A stretch of DNA of 64,000 nucleotides, taken from Paenibacillus tritici. GTDB lineage: Bacteria; Bacillota; Bacilli; Paenibacillales; Paenibacillaceae. Positions within the stretch are counted from its first letter, which is position 1. Every line of letters starts with the position of its first letter. The notes below the pieces were generated by a model. It saw nothing but the letters and a program-made list of their open reading frames with translations. It was not told the DNA's origin and searched no databases. Shown piece after piece: positions 53,096-62,213 of the stretch. Where the stretch lies: positions 186,001 to 250,000 of the forward strand of contig NZ_JABMKX010000003.1 of the NCBI RefSeq assembly GCF_013204885.1, written 5' to 3'. Position numbers and translations under genes: made by a program.

Positions 53096-53299
53096 CTATT
53101 GAAAAAGAAAAATCGTTTTGATTTCCTGAAGCAGTCCGTCCAGCATCCGGATGACCATAAACAGCACGATAATAAAACCGACAATCGTTACCCAGTGGGC
53201 GATATCCTCTTTGCCCATCTGCTTAAGCACCGTGTGGATCATGGCGATAATGATGCCGATGCCGGCAATCTGAAAGATCGCGTTGACTTCAATATTCAT
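53096..53299 (-). CDS. spoIIIAC: SpoIIIAC
   Basis: The 67-residue protein has two membrane helices (AIFQIAGIGIIIAMIHTVL and WVTIVGFIIVLFMVIRML), as in all SpoIIIAC proteins. MNIEVNAIF was chosen as start because GAGGTG precedes it; the ORF could extend three codons. It sits between spoIIIAB and spoIIIAD. Confidence 0.93.
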   Translation of the reverse strand: MNIEVNAIFQIAGIGIIIAMIHTVLKQMGKEDIAHWVTIVGFIIVLFMVIRMLDGLLQEIKTIFLFQ

Positions 53300-53312
53300 T
53301 CCTGGCACCTCG

Positions 53313-53831
53313 CTAAAAGATCAAAATGACGATCAATGCTCCAAGCAGCAGACCCAGGCTTTTACTCACTTTCTCATATTTGCCCTGATCTTCTCTGGCC
53401 GCTGTCTCCTCCTGCTTCAATTGCTGTAAAGCCAGTGCAATATGCGTACTCTGGTTGGACCGGTCACTGGTTCCGAGCGTGCAGCTTAGCTGCCGGACGA
53501 TCTCCTTCTCCGTTCCTTTCAGCGATGCGCTGCTCCAGTGGGCTTCCATAGACCGCCGGATAGCTTCTTCGGCAGTGCAGTTCTGCGGAGGACTCATCTC
53601 CGCCGCTGCCATGAGGAAGAAGGCCTTCAGCGGCTCCTTCGTCTGCGTCCCGATCCGGCGCAGCGCCTCCGGCAGCGGCGTGTATCCATACTGGATCTCG
53701 GTCTCCAGCCGCTGCAGCGCTGCAATCAAGGCTCTGATGTGCCGGGGCCGGTCGGCATACTGGGCTGCCCGCTTGAAGCCGGCCAGCGTACCGGCCAGTA
53801 CGATGAGTACTGCACCAAGCAGCTTAAGCAT
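53313..53831 (-). CDS. spoIIIAB: SpoIIIAB
   Basis: The 172-residue protein starts with a membrane helix (LLGAVLIVLAGTLAGFK) and ends with another (SLGLLLGALIVILIF); between them is the helical GspF/TadB-like domain (YADRPRHIRALIAALQRLET, EIQYGYTPLPEALRRIG, LSCTLGTSDRSNQ). Its start overlaps the end of spoIIIAA by eight bases. GGAGG precedes ATG. Confidence 0.93.
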   Translation of the reverse strand: MLKLLGAVLIVLAGTLAGFKRAAQYADRPRHIRALIAALQRLETEIQYGYTPLPEALRRIGTQTKEPLKAFFLMAAAEMSPPQNCTAEEAIRRSMEAHWSSASLKGTEKEIVRQLSCTLGTSDRSNQSTHIALALQQLKQEETAAREDQGKYEKVSKSLGLLLGALIVILIF

Positions 53832-54834
53832 GGCGGTCACCTCCGCTCACCGGCTCCGCCCGGTCTTCCGGCGTCAGCAGCAGCGCCCGCTTCTGGGCGT
53901 CCAGAATGCGGAAGGACAAGCCCGACTCTGCGCGGTGCAGAATCACATACCGCTCGAACATGCGGTGCTCCAGCAGCCCGCCTAGCCCGGGCCGCCGGGC
54001 CAGCTCGGACACATCCTTGCCATGCGCGGAAGCGACCACCGAGATTCCCGCATGCAGCGCCTCTGTTACCGCTTCTGCATCCTCCATGCGGCCGATCTCA
54101 TCGGCAATCAGCACGTCGGGCGACAGCGAGCGGATCATCATCATCATGCCTTCCGCCTTAGGGCAGCCATCCAGAATATCCGTACGCGGCCCGACATCGA
54201 AGGCGGGAATTCCCCGGCGGCTGCCGGCAATCTCAGAGCGTTCATCGACGATGCCGACCTTCAGCCCCGGACGGCTGCCCTCGCGGCCGCCCCGCCCTCC
54301 GGCCGAGAGCTGCCTGGCCAGGTCACGCAGCAGCGTTGTCTTGCCATGCTGCGGCGGGGACAGGATCAGCGTATGCATGACCCGCTGCCGCCCCCGGTCC
54401 AGCAGATACGGCAGCACTCCGTCGGCAATGCCGTGCACCTCACGGGCAATCCGCACATTGAAGCCGGTAATATCGCGCAGATGCTCAACCCCGCCTCCGC
54501 TTAGGACCGTCCGGCCGGAGAGGCCGATCCGGTGCCCGCCGGGGATGGTGATGAAGCCTTTGCGCAGCTCCTCTTCCATCGTATAGAGTGAATGATTGCT
54601 GATGAGGTCCAGCAAGCGGTGCGAATCCTCCCGGTCGGGCTTGTACGCCTCACCGGGAAGCAGGGTCAGACGGCCGCCAGCGCCTACAAAATGATATTTG
54701 CCGGAATAGTTAATCTCAAGCGGCCGTCCCTCACGGACACGAATCTCCTCCACCTTGTCCAAGAGCGCAACGGGGAGGCCGCCGAGCAGTGCTCTTACTC
54801 TCTCGGGAAACAACAGAAGCCAATCATTAGCCAT
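53824..54834 (-). CDS. spoIIIAA: SpoIIIAA ATPase
   Basis: SpoIIIAA is the cytoplasmic secretion-type ATPase of the channel. The 336-residue protein has the P-loop SPPQHGKTTLLRDLARQL, a Walker B-like DVLIADEIGRMEDAEAV, and an N-terminal region EIRVREGRPLEI typical of the family. MANDWLLL is chosen because GGGGGT precedes it. The DNA near 53830-54800 is GC-rich. First gene of the spoIIIA operon. Confidence 0.95.
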   Translation of the reverse strand: MANDWLLLFPERVRALLGGLPVALLDKVEEIRVREGRPLEINYSGKYHFVGAGGRLTLLPGEAYKPDREDSHRLLDLISNHSLYTMEEELRKGFITIPGGHRIGLSGRTVLSGGGVEHLRDITGFNVRIAREVHGIADGVLPYLLDRGRQRVMHTLILSPPQHGKTTLLRDLARQLSAGGRGGREGSRPGLKVGIVDERSEIAGSRRGIPAFDVGPRTDILDGCPKAEGMMMMIRSLSPDVLIADEIGRMEDAEAVTEALHAGISVVASAHGKDVSELARRPGLGGLLEHRMFERYVILHRAESGLSFRILDAQKRALLLTPEDRAEPVSGGDRHA

Positions 54835-54916
54835 ACCAGGTACCCCCAAGCTGTCCTCTACTAAATAGCTTTATTCCATATTTATGCTTGTACTTGTAGT
54901 TTATGACTATCATCTA

Positions 54917-55180
54917 TCATTTCTTCAGAATTCCGATTAAGAGAAAAGCCACCCCGCAGCCGATCCAGCCCAGCTTGCCCCATGACAACTGCTCTGCCAT
55001 CCCTGTAAGCCCGATTGCCGTGGTCAGAACGAGAATTGTCGGTCCGACCAGCGCCAGCCCGGAATTGACGGCGAGCGCCTTATCCACCTGGTTCAGCTTC
55101 AGCATAATTATGGCAGCCGCAATCTCCACGCTGCCCGACAGCAGCCGCAACACCGCCATCCAGCTTACATACTTGTCCAC
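54917..55180 (-). CDS. yqhV: YqhV-like DUF2619 membrane protein
   Basis: The 87-residue protein has three membrane helices (LRLLSGSVEIAAAIIML, SGLALVGPTILVLTTAIGL, GWIGCGVAFLLIGIL) and fits the YqhV family, which lies upstream of spoIIIAA in B. subtilis as here. The start is GTG with GGAGTGGGG upstream. It may be induced during sporulation like its neighbours, but no promoter was assigned. Confidence 0.87.
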   Translation of the reverse strand: MDKYVSWMAVLRLLSGSVEIAAAIIMLKLNQVDKALAVNSGLALVGPTILVLTTAIGLTGMAEQLSWGKLGWIGCGVAFLLIGILKK

Positions 55181-55380
55181 ATTTCCCCACTCCTTTGTTC
55201 AAATCTATGTTATCCATGGATATGCGGCGGCAGGCTGCTTTAGACAAGAAGAAATGATGGACACTAGCACATATTTCCGGGAGTGTGAAAGAAATCATAG
55301 TCCTATACGCTATAAAAAAATATCATCGGTATGATAAAATTAATTTTTCTTATATTAGGGCAAAGAAGGGGAGCACAGTC

Positions 55381-56247
55381 ATGCAAGTTCGTAATTTAGT
55401 AGTACCGCTTGTATCAGGAACCATAGTCAGACAGGTAAAAGAAGTAGCCATTATCCTATTTTCAGCCTTCCTGGTAGCGGCGGGGCTTCGCCTGTTCCTC
55501 ATTCCGCATCAGCTGCTTAGCGGCGGTGTAGCGGGAACGGCCTCTATCATCGGTTATGTGACACATCCAAAGTTTATCTCGCTGTATTATTTCGCCATTA
55601 ACCTGCCCATCCTGGTCTGGGGGTTCGTTGCTGTGGGGAAGAAATACATCTGCTATAGCATGCTGTCCGTCCTCTCCACCACCTGGTTCCTGAACCTCAT
55701 TCCTGCGGTGAAGCTGACCAAGGACCCGATTCTGGCCAGTATATTCGGCGGGGTGATTATTGCGGGCGGGGTAGGCTTCTCGCTGCGGGCGGGGGGCTCC
55801 TCCGGGGGCTTCGATATTCTCGGCTCTATCATTACCCGCAAGCGGGATATTCCTATGGGGACTGTGCTGTTCGTAATGGACGGTGTCGTCATTCTATGCC
55901 TGGGCTTCTTCAAAAGCTGGGATTCCGCGCTGTACGCGATGCTCTGTATCTTCGTCAAAAGCCGGGTGGTGGACATGATCCACATCCGCCATATCAAGCT
56001 GACCTGCTTCATTGTCACGAAGGAACGGGAGAAGATGCTGAACCGTCTGACCAGTCTGCCTCACGGCATCACGGTGGTTAATGCCGAAGGCGGGTACAGC
56101 CACGAGGGCAATACCATGCTGATGACCGTAACTACGCGCTACGAGCTGGCTGATCTGCGCAAGACGATTCTTGAGACCGATCCGAAGTCTTTTGTAAATG
56201 TGCTGGAGACGGTTGAGATCATGGGCCGGTTCAGACGCCTGAGCTGA
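55381..56247 (+). CDS. YitT-family membrane protein
   Basis: The 288-residue protein has five or six membrane helices in its first two-thirds (VAIILFSAFLVAAGLRLFLI, LLSGGVAGTASIIGYV, GVIIAGGVGFSLRAGGSSGG, FVMDGVVILCLGFF) and a C-terminal DUF2179 ligand-binding domain (RLTSLPHGITVVNAEGGYSH, MTVTTRYELADLRKTI). This is the YitT/YpjC architecture; function unknown. AAGGGGAG precedes ATG at seven bases. It is the only plus-strand gene in a long minus-strand stretch. Confidence 0.92.
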   Translation: MQVRNLVVPLVSGTIVRQVKEVAIILFSAFLVAAGLRLFLIPHQLLSGGVAGTASIIGYVTHPKFISLYYFAINLPILVWGFVAVGKKYICYSMLSVLSTTWFLNLIPAVKLTKDPILASIFGGVIIAGGVGFSLRAGGSSGGFDILGSIITRKRDIPMGTVLFVMDGVVILCLGFFKSWDSALYAMLCIFVKSRVVDMIHIRHIKLTCFIVTKEREKMLNRLTSLPHGITVVNAEGGYSHEGNTMLMTVTTRYELADLRKTILETDPKSFVNVLETVEIMGRFRRLS

Positions 56248-56311
56248 GAAGGAGCGAACTTACCGCCTGTTCGCGGGAGCGCCCGGCAAGCGGCATATCC
56301 TGCGGCAAAAT

Positions 56312-56357
56312 AAAAGAGTGCTGCTCCCACAGAAGCGGGTAACAGCACTCTTTTTAA
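56312..56357 (+). terminator. Terminator after the YitT gene
   Basis: AAAAGAGTGCTG and CAGCACTCTTTTT form a 12-base stem with an extra short stem (CTCCC/GGGT) in the loop, followed by T-rich sequence. Confidence 0.9.
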
Positions 56358-56427
56358 TTTTACGATGGTACAGTGTATTCGGTTTTCTGTGAAAATACTT
56401 CTTGCACAACCTGCGATAAACGCACGG

Positions 56428-56834
56428 CCTACGTGGCGCTCACAGTCCAATTGTGTTCGGTTTTTCGATTACATTCGGCCTACGCAGCGCTCCCAATCCA
56501 ATTGTGTTCGGTTTTCCGATTACATTCGGCCTACATGACGCGTCCAGTCCAATTGTGTTCGGTTTTCCGATTACATTCCGCCTACGTGGCGCTCACAATC
56601 CAATTGTGTTCGGTTTATTCGATTACATTTTTCGATTACATTTGGCCTACGCGGCGATCCCAGTCCAATTGTGTTCGGTTTTTCGATTACATTCGGCCTA
56701 TGCGGCGCGTCCAGTCCAATTTTGTTCGGTTTTTCAATTACATTTGGCCTACCCGGCGCTTCCGGTCCAATTGTGTTCGGTTTTCCGATTACATTTGGCC
56801 TACCGGCGCTCCCAGTCCAATTGTGTTCGGTTTT
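56428..56834. repeat. 51-bp tandem array, eight copies with internal dyad
   Basis: CCAATTGTGTTCGG starts at 56447, 56498, 56549, 56600, 56665, 56716, 56767 and 56817 (copy six reads CCAATTTTGTTCGG): steps of 51, except one of 65, where a 14-base duplication of the TTCGATTACAT segment is inserted, and a last of 50. Each unit holds the dyad TGTGTTCGGTTTTCCGATTACA, with arms TGT-TCGG and CCGA-ACA. Between dyads lies a variable GGCCTACGNGGCGCTCCCAGT stretch. No gene is supported although all frames are open with 17-residue periods. Confidence 0.95.
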
Positions 56835-56969
56835 CGCAAATATCCGGCCCATGCTCCTAATCCGTTTAGACTCACCCGCCGCCAGAAGCCAAACAGGGAC
56901 GCCCTCCAGCCTTCCTGCCGGAGAACATCCCTGATGTATGGTTATGCTGTAGACTAGCCCTTCAGCGGC

Positions 56970-58223
56970 TTAGCGGCGGTCCTGCGGACCTCCGACGAAG
57001 GCCTGCTCTGCCGTATCCAGATTATACGCCGTATGCAGCGCCTGAATAATCTGCTGCAGGTTGCCGGATTCGATCACACAAGATACCTTAATCTCGGAAG
57101 TACTGACCATCTTGATGCTTACCCCTTCATTCGAGATCACCTCGAACATCTTGGCGGCAACCCCCGGATGACTGACCATACCGGCGCCGACAATCGACAC
57201 CTTGACCAGACTGTCCTCGGAAGTTACTTCACGGTACGGCAGCGCGCTATGCAGTCCTTCGATGACCTCTTTGGCCTTCACCAGATCACTGAGCGCTACA
57301 GTAAAGGAGAAATCAGCAGTCTCATTCTGCACCCCGCTCTGTACGATAATATCAACGTCCACACCCTCATCGGCCAGCTTGCCGAATACCTGGGCGAGTA
57401 CACCCGGTACATCCGGTACCCCGAGAATACTGATCCGGGCCACATTCTTGTCATATGCTATTCCGCTTACTACCACACCCTGCTCCATGCTTGCTTCCTC
57501 CTTCACAACAGTACCTTCATTATGATTAAAGCTCGATCTGACGACCAGCTTCACTTGATATCGTTTGGCATATTCTACGGCACGCGGATGCAGCACAGCT
57601 GCACCGAGATTAGCCAGCTCCAGCATCTCGTCATACGAGATTTCCTTCAGCTTCCGCGCTGTCTTCACAATACGCGGGTCTGTGGAATAGATGCCGTCCA
57701 CATCGGTATAGATTTCACAGACATCCGCTTTGATGGCTGCGGCCAGCGCTACCGCTGTGGTATCCGAACCTCCGCGGCCCAGCGTAGTGATCTCGCCATC
57801 CAGCGTCATTCCCTGGAAGCCGGCAACGATCACAATCTGTTCGCGCTCCAGCGACTCCAGAACACGGCGTGGAACGATTTCGCTGATCCGCGCACGGCCA
57901 TGAGTCTCATCGGTACGGAACCCCGCCTGCCAGCCTGTATAGGAGACCGCACTCCGTCCCAGCCCGTGAAGAGCGATAGACAGAAGCGCTACAGAGATCT
58001 GTTCCCCCGTAGTCATCAGCATATCCATCTCCCGTGCGGGAGGCTGCCCGTTCAGCTGTTTCGCCTGATCGATCAGTTCATCTGTCGTATCCCCCATAGC
58101 GGATACCACCACCACGCAGCGGTGTCCTTCATCCTGCTTGGCTGCGATACGCCCGGCAACACGCTTCATGCGTTCAATGTCGCCGACGGAGCTGCCTCCG
58201 AATTTCATGACATAAAGTGACAA
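56970..58223 (-). CDS. lysC: Aspartate kinase
   Basis: The enzyme phosphorylates aspartate for lysine, threonine and methionine synthesis and for diaminopimelate and dipicolinate in spores. The 417-residue protein has VMKFGGSSVGD, TTGEQISVALLSIALH, FQGMTLDGEITTLGRGGSDTTAVALA and two C-terminal ACT domains (ISILGVPDVPGVLAQVF and VSIVGAGMVSHPGVAAKMF), which fits a feedback-inhibited form. TTG at 58223 lies ten bases after AGGGAG; a GTG at 58235 is possible. No lysine riboswitch was seen upstream. Confidence 0.93.
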   Translation of the reverse strand: MSLYVMKFGGSSVGDIERMKRVAGRIAAKQDEGHRCVVVVSAMGDTTDELIDQAKQLNGQPPAREMDMLMTTGEQISVALLSIALHGLGRSAVSYTGWQAGFRTDETHGRARISEIVPRRVLESLEREQIVIVAGFQGMTLDGEITTLGRGGSDTTAVALAAAIKADVCEIYTDVDGIYSTDPRIVKTARKLKEISYDEMLELANLGAAVLHPRAVEYAKRYQVKLVVRSSFNHNEGTVVKEEASMEQGVVVSGIAYDKNVARISILGVPDVPGVLAQVFGKLADEGVDVDIIVQSGVQNETADFSFTVALSDLVKAKEVIEGLHSALPYREVTSEDSLVKVSIVGAGMVSHPGVAAKMFEVISNEGVSIKMVSTSEIKVSCVIESGNLQQIIQALHTAYNLDTAEQAFVGGPQDRR

Positions 58224-58326
58224 AGTTCCATTCACTCCCTATTTCGCTCTAAGTAGTAGCTTATATTTTGGTTAATGCTTTAACACAGTATAATACGAAA
58301 ATCATACCATGCGTTAATGGTTTCAC

Positions 58327-58363
58327 AAAATAAAATGCCTCCGCCGCAAAATGCGGGGAGGCC
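58327..58363 (-). terminator. Terminator of the efp transcript
   Basis: On the minus strand GCCTCCCCGCA, loop TTT, TGCGGCGGAGGC then ATTTTATTTT form a GC-rich stem followed by T-rich sequence, between efp and lysC. Confidence 0.88.
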
Positions 58364-58400
58364 GGATGAAACCTGTGGAACCCTGAGCGGAAATCAGCTC

Positions 58401-58958
58401 CTACGCGCGGGAAATATATTTACCTTCGCGGGTATCAATCAGGAGAACATCTCCTTCATTAATGAAAAGTGGAACATGTACCGTATGACCGGTCTCCAGC
58501 GTAGCGGCTTTGGTTGCGCCTTGAGCCGTGTTGCCTTTAACGCCCGGTTCGGTCTCAGTCACCTTCAGCTCCACGCTTGTAGGCAGGTTAATCCCGAGGA
58601 TCTCACCCTGGTAGCTGACGATGTTCACTGTCATGTTCTCTCTAAGGAAGTTAAGCTCCCATTCGAGCTGCTTGGCAGTCAATTCGAACTGGTCATAGGT
58701 TTCGTTATCCATGAACACATGCTCCGCACCGCTAGCATACAGGTACTGTACACCACGGTTCTCGATGATGGCGCGGCCAATGGTCTCGCCGGCACGGAAG
58801 GTGCGCTCAACCGTATTGCCGTTACGCAGGTTTTTCAGCTTGGAGCGGACAAAGGCTGCGCCTTTACCCGGCTTAACATGCTGGAAATCCAGGACGGTGA
58901 AGATGTCCCCTTCTACTTCTACGGTCAAGCCTGTCTTGAAATCATTAACTGAAATCAC
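58401..58958 (-). CDS. efp: Elongation factor P
   Basis: EF-P rescues ribosomes stalled on polyproline. The 185-residue protein has the three-domain layout with the modification loop [20 protein letters not shown] (target Lys in the PGKG turn), [11 protein letters not shown] and the C-terminal [27 protein letters not shown] precedes the ATG. It lies downstream of yqhT as in B. subtilis. Confidence 0.96.
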   Translation of the reverse strand: MISVNDFKTGLTVEVEGDIFTVLDFQHVKPGKGAAFVRSKLKNLRNGNTVERTFRAGETIGRAIIENRGVQYLYASGAEHVFMDNETYDQFELTAKQLEWELNFLRENMTVNIVSYQGEILGINLPTSVELKVTETEPGVKGNTAQGATKAATLETGHTVHVPLFINEGDVLLIDTREGKYISRA

Positions 58959-59003
58959 AAAAAATCCCTCCTGGAATTGATAAATTAACTGAATAGTAAT
59001 GTC

Positions 59004-60074
59004 TTACAGTACCGTATAATCCTTAGATGAATGAGTCAGCAGCGCGATGCCGCTGTCGGTAATGACGATATCATCTTCAATCCGCACACCGCCAAGGCCG
59101 GCGAGGTAGATTCCCGGCTCCACAGTGACGACCATCCCCGGCTGCAGCACTTCATCTGCCAGCTTGGACAACCGCGGCCACTCATGTACTTCCATCCCGA
59201 GACCATGGCCTGTGCTGTGGCCGAAATACTCCCCATACCCGTAACGGGTGATGATATCCCGGGCCAGGGCATCGCATTCGCGGCCGGTCATACCGGGCTT
59301 GATATGCGCCAGCGCGTGAAGCTGCGCTTCCAGTACAACATCATAGATTTCCTTCAGCTTGGGGTCCGGTGATCCCAGAGCAATTGTACGTGTTACATCC
59401 GAGCAATAGCCGTCCAGCAGGGCACCGAAATCGAAGGTGACGAATTCGTTGTTCCCGATAATCTTGCTGCTGGCAACCCCATGCGGCATAGCCGAACGTT
59501 CGCCGGAGGCGACAATCGTATCGAACGAAGACGAAGTCGCACCATGCGTACGCATGTAGAATTCCATTTCCAGATCGACATCACGTTCAGTCATGCCCGG
59601 CTTGATCACATTCAGGATATGACTGAACGTGGCGTCAGCCAGATCGGCCGCCCGCTGCATCACAGCCAGCTCTTCTTCGTCCTTGAACATGCGCAGGTTC
59701 TCAACAGTCTTGGACAACGGCACCATGACAGCCGGCTGCAGAGCCTCGGCATACGCAGTGTACGCGCTGAAGGTCACATCATCCTGCTCGAAGCCCACCC
59801 GGGCTTGTCCGCCCTTCGGCAGCAGCTCACGTACTGTGTCGATGAATTTCGCTTCGTGCTGAACAACCTTGAGTCCGGTTACTTCTTCCGATGCCTGTGT
59901 CATATACCTGAAGTCCGTCAGCAGATAGCTGTCATCCCCGGTAACCAGCACATAACCGGAGGAGCCGGTGAATCCGCTCAAATAGCGGCGGTTATAGCCG
60001 CTGGTTATTAACATCGCATCCAGTCCCTGTTCCTGCAAAACCTTACGCAGCTTGGAGACGCGCTTGTTGCCCAT
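59004..60074 (-). CDS. yqhT: Xaa-Pro aminopeptidase-type M24 peptidase (YqhT-like)
   Basis: The 356-residue protein has a creatinase-like N-terminal domain (GLDAMLITSGYNRRYLSGFT) and an M24 metalloprotease domain with metal ligands in FDFGALLDGYCSDVTRT (two Asp), YFGHSTGHGLGMEVHE (His), TVEPGIYLAGLGG (Glu) and VRIEDDIVI (Glu). MGNKRVSKL was chosen because AGGAG lies seven bases upstream. Pairing of a prolyl peptidase with efp is conserved and may reflect proline-rich substrates, though this is inference. Confidence 0.93.
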   Translation of the reverse strand: MGNKRVSKLRKVLQEQGLDAMLITSGYNRRYLSGFTGSSGYVLVTGDDSYLLTDFRYMTQASEEVTGLKVVQHEAKFIDTVRELLPKGGQARVGFEQDDVTFSAYTAYAEALQPAVMVPLSKTVENLRMFKDEEELAVMQRAADLADATFSHILNVIKPGMTERDVDLEMEFYMRTHGATSSSFDTIVASGERSAMPHGVASSKIIGNNEFVTFDFGALLDGYCSDVTRTIALGSPDPKLKEIYDVVLEAQLHALAHIKPGMTGRECDALARDIITRYGYGEYFGHSTGHGLGMEVHEWPRLSKLADEVLQPGMVVTVEPGIYLAGLGGVRIEDDIVITDSGIALLTHSSKDYTVL

Positions 60075-60149
60075 TTTCATTCTCCTCTCGAAATAGCCAC
60101 ATTGTATTTTAACATAGTGGCAGGCCAACTGAGAAGTTTTTTCGCAGGC

Positions 60150-60641
60150 TCAGGCCAGCTTGGTCTGCTGCTCGCGTTTGCGCTCGTCCGTGTACTCGAT
60201 CGCCGCTGTATATCCGATGAATAGTCCCCAGAGCAGGAAGAGGCAGAATTCGCTGATCACCGTAGTCCACGGCAGCTTGAACGGCGGCTGGAGCAGGAAC
60301 CAGCGGGAACAGGCCAGGAACAGGGCCGACCACCAGAGAATCCCGTATAACATCCCCGGCCAAGGCCCGTTAAGCTTGCGGAATATAAGCACGTAGATCA
60401 GGGACGACAGGACAGAGAAGGCGATAAAAAATAAATATCCGAGCAGATACCCGGCAGGCGTCAGCAAAAAATCATGCTTGAAAAAGGGCTCCGCCAAAAA
60501 TCCCGGAATGACCTTGGTAAAATGCAGGACATACATCAGCCAGTGCGCCCCTCCCCAGATCAAACCGGCGAAATAACCCAGTTCAATGGAAAAATAAAAG
60601 GGATTCGTCTGGACTGTCTTTTGCTTGCTTGAAGAACTCAT
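60150..60641 (-). CDS. yqhR: YqhR-like membrane protein
   Basis: The 163-residue protein has four membrane helices (IELGYFAGLIWGGAHWLMYV, GYLLGYLFFIAFSVLSSLIY, MLYGILWWSALFLACSRWFL, EFCLFLLWGLFIGYTAAIEY) and a charged C-terminus. The family is specific to sporeformers and located beside yqhQ, as here. Function unknown. Confidence 0.88.
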   Translation of the reverse strand: MSSSSKQKTVQTNPFYFSIELGYFAGLIWGGAHWLMYVLHFTKVIPGFLAEPFFKHDFLLTPAGYLLGYLFFIAFSVLSSLIYVLIFRKLNGPWPGMLYGILWWSALFLACSRWFLLQPPFKLPWTTVISEFCLFLLWGLFIGYTAAIEYTDERKREQQTKLA

Positions 60642-60796
60642 AGAGCTCCCTCACTTTCGGTATGGGGTTAACCCGGTTTCCACTCCGCTCTCTATAGCTA
60701 GTATGTACAGCAAAAGGCAATCCAACTAGTAATGTGGTTAAAAATTAGTTACAATGTATTATATAAATCATATCAAAATACGGGAAGGTGAATTGG

Positions 60797-61801
60797 TTGT
60801 CCCAGGAAACTCCCAGTTACGGCGGCCAAGCCGTCATTGAAGGCGTCATGTTCGGCGGCAAGCATATCAACGTAACAGCCGTAAGACGGAAGAATCAGGA
60901 GATTACATTTTTGGAGGTGCCGAAGAGCGACAAGAGCTGGGTCCTTAGACTGCGCAAGATTCCGCTGCTTCGCGGCATTGTCAGTATTATAGATTCCAGC
61001 GCCAAAGGCTCGAAGCACCTGAACTATTCGGCTGAATCCTATGCCGAGGATGAGACGGAGCCGGAGGAGCTTGCGAAGCAGCAGGCCAAGGGCAAGGAGA
61101 AGAAGAAAGACGAAGGCTGGAGTCTTGGCATGATTTTCGGCGTAGCCGTGATGGGTATTCTCTCATTCCTGTTCGGCAAGCTGATCTTCACCCTGGTGCC
61201 GGTATTCGTCGAAGATTTTTTATTCAAGAATGTATTTGACAGCTATATTCTGCACAACCTTGTGGAAGGCGGCATCAAGCTGATCCTCCTGCTGGTGTAT
61301 CTCTGGGCGATCTCGCAGACCCCGGTGATCAAGCGGCTCTTCCAGTATCATGGGGCTGAGCATAAGGTAATCAGCGCTTTTGAAGCCGGCGAAGAACTGA
61401 CCGTACAGAATGTACAGAAATACAGCCGTCTGCATTACCGCTGCGGAAGCAGCTTCATGATGCTGACCATTATCCTCGGTGTCATTATCTACTCCGTCGT
61501 CCCATGGGATAGTCTAATGGAACGGGTGCTGCAGCGGATCATCCTTCTGCCGGTTGTCATTGGAATCTCGTTCGAGGTTCTGAAGGGCACGAATGCGGTA
61601 AGAGATGTTCCCGGCCTCAAGTATCTCGGGTATCCGGGACTGTGGCTTCAGCTCTTAACTACTAAGGAACCCAAGGACGATATGGTTGAGGTGTCGATCG
61701 CCTCGTTCAACCGGATGCGGGAGCTGGACGCCGCAATAGAAGCAAGAGGATATTCGGAGGCAAGTGTGTCAGGCGGCATTTTGGATCCTGCGAAAGGATG
61801 A
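60797..61801 (+). CDS. yqhQ: YqhQ-like DUF1385 protein
   Basis: The 334-residue protein starts with a soluble segment containing SYGGQAVIEGVMFGGKH, typical of DUF1385, followed by several membrane helices (GMIFGVAVMGILSFLFGKLI, IKLILLLVYLWAISQTPVI, MMLTIILGVIIYSVVPW) and the conserved FQYHGAEHKVISAFEAGEEL. TTG at 60797 lies nine bases after GGGAAGG; a GTG at 60788 is possible. It is divergent from yqhR. Function unknown. Confidence 0.92.
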   Translation: MSQETPSYGGQAVIEGVMFGGKHINVTAVRRKNQEITFLEVPKSDKSWVLRLRKIPLLRGIVSIIDSSAKGSKHLNYSAESYAEDETEPEELAKQQAKGKEKKKDEGWSLGMIFGVAVMGILSFLFGKLIFTLVPVFVEDFLFKNVFDSYILHNLVEGGIKLILLLVYLWAISQTPVIKRLFQYHGAEHKVISAFEAGEELTVQNVQKYSRLHYRCGSSFMMLTIILGVIIYSVVPWDSLMERVLQRIILLPVVIGISFEVLKGTNAVRDVPGLKYLGYPGLWLQLLTTKEPKDDMVEVSIASFNRMRELDAAIEARGYSEASVSGGILDPAKG

Positions 61802-61808
61802 GTGGCCA

Positions 61809-62147
61809 ATGATCAGACATGCTTTGATTTTTTGGATTACAACAGCTCTTGCAGTATGGGGTTTGGTAGTGGATCTGATGGTACGCGGCATTGCGGCCCT
61901 GTCTTTCTTTATTTTCCCGCTCGTCCTGCTGGCGCTGCTATATTACGCCTACAAGGTGGCTCCCGGCAGAATGGGAGGCGGGCCCGGACGGCCGCGCACC
62001 AAGATCAAGCCTTCGGCCAAGACGATGTCCAAGGTTGCCGGAATCCGCAAAACCCAAGGCGTACCGAGTAAGCGCAAAAGCTATCCCTTCCAGGTGATTG
62101 AAGGCAGCAAGGGCAAGAATGACGACCAGCTTCCCAAATATCACTGA
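61809..62147 (+). CDS. Small membrane protein downstream of yqhQ
   Basis: The 112-residue product has two N-terminal helices (ALIFWITTALAVWGLVVDLM and ALSFFIFPLVLLALLYYAY) and a basic tail (RPRTKIKPSAKTMSKVAGIR) that could bind RNA or the membrane surface. It starts seven bases after yqhQ; its ribosome site AAAGGA lies in the end of that gene. No family was recognised, but the tight spacing implies one operon. Confidence 0.78.
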   Translation: MIRHALIFWITTALAVWGLVVDLMVRGIAALSFFIFPLVLLALLYYAYKVAPGRMGGGPGRPRTKIKPSAKTMSKVAGIRKTQGVPSKRKSYPFQVIEGSKGKNDDQLPKYH

Positions 62148-62164
62148 AAGCTAAATACAAGCTG

Positions 62165-62212
62165 CAAAAGGCATCTCCGCGTGGTTAAGACCACGTGCGG
62201 GATGCCTTTTTG
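62165..62212. terminator. Bidirectional terminator between the yqhQ unit and the patatin gene
   Basis: AAAAGGCATC and GATGCCTTTT flank a second stem (GTGGT-TAAG-ACCAC). It lies between convergent genes, with A and T runs on both sides. Confidence 0.92.
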
Positions 62213-62213
62213 G

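Noticed and set aside
44874..56834. CRISPR arrays
   Set aside because: Units vary along their whole length, there are no unique spacers between identical repeats, and no cas genes are present.
56373..56957. Open frames of up to 194 codons over the 51-bp array
   Set aside because: Same cause as above; several frames and both strands are open at once.
58236..58400. Lysine riboswitch upstream of lysC
   Set aside because: The gap is too short and holds only the efp terminator; no L-box features.
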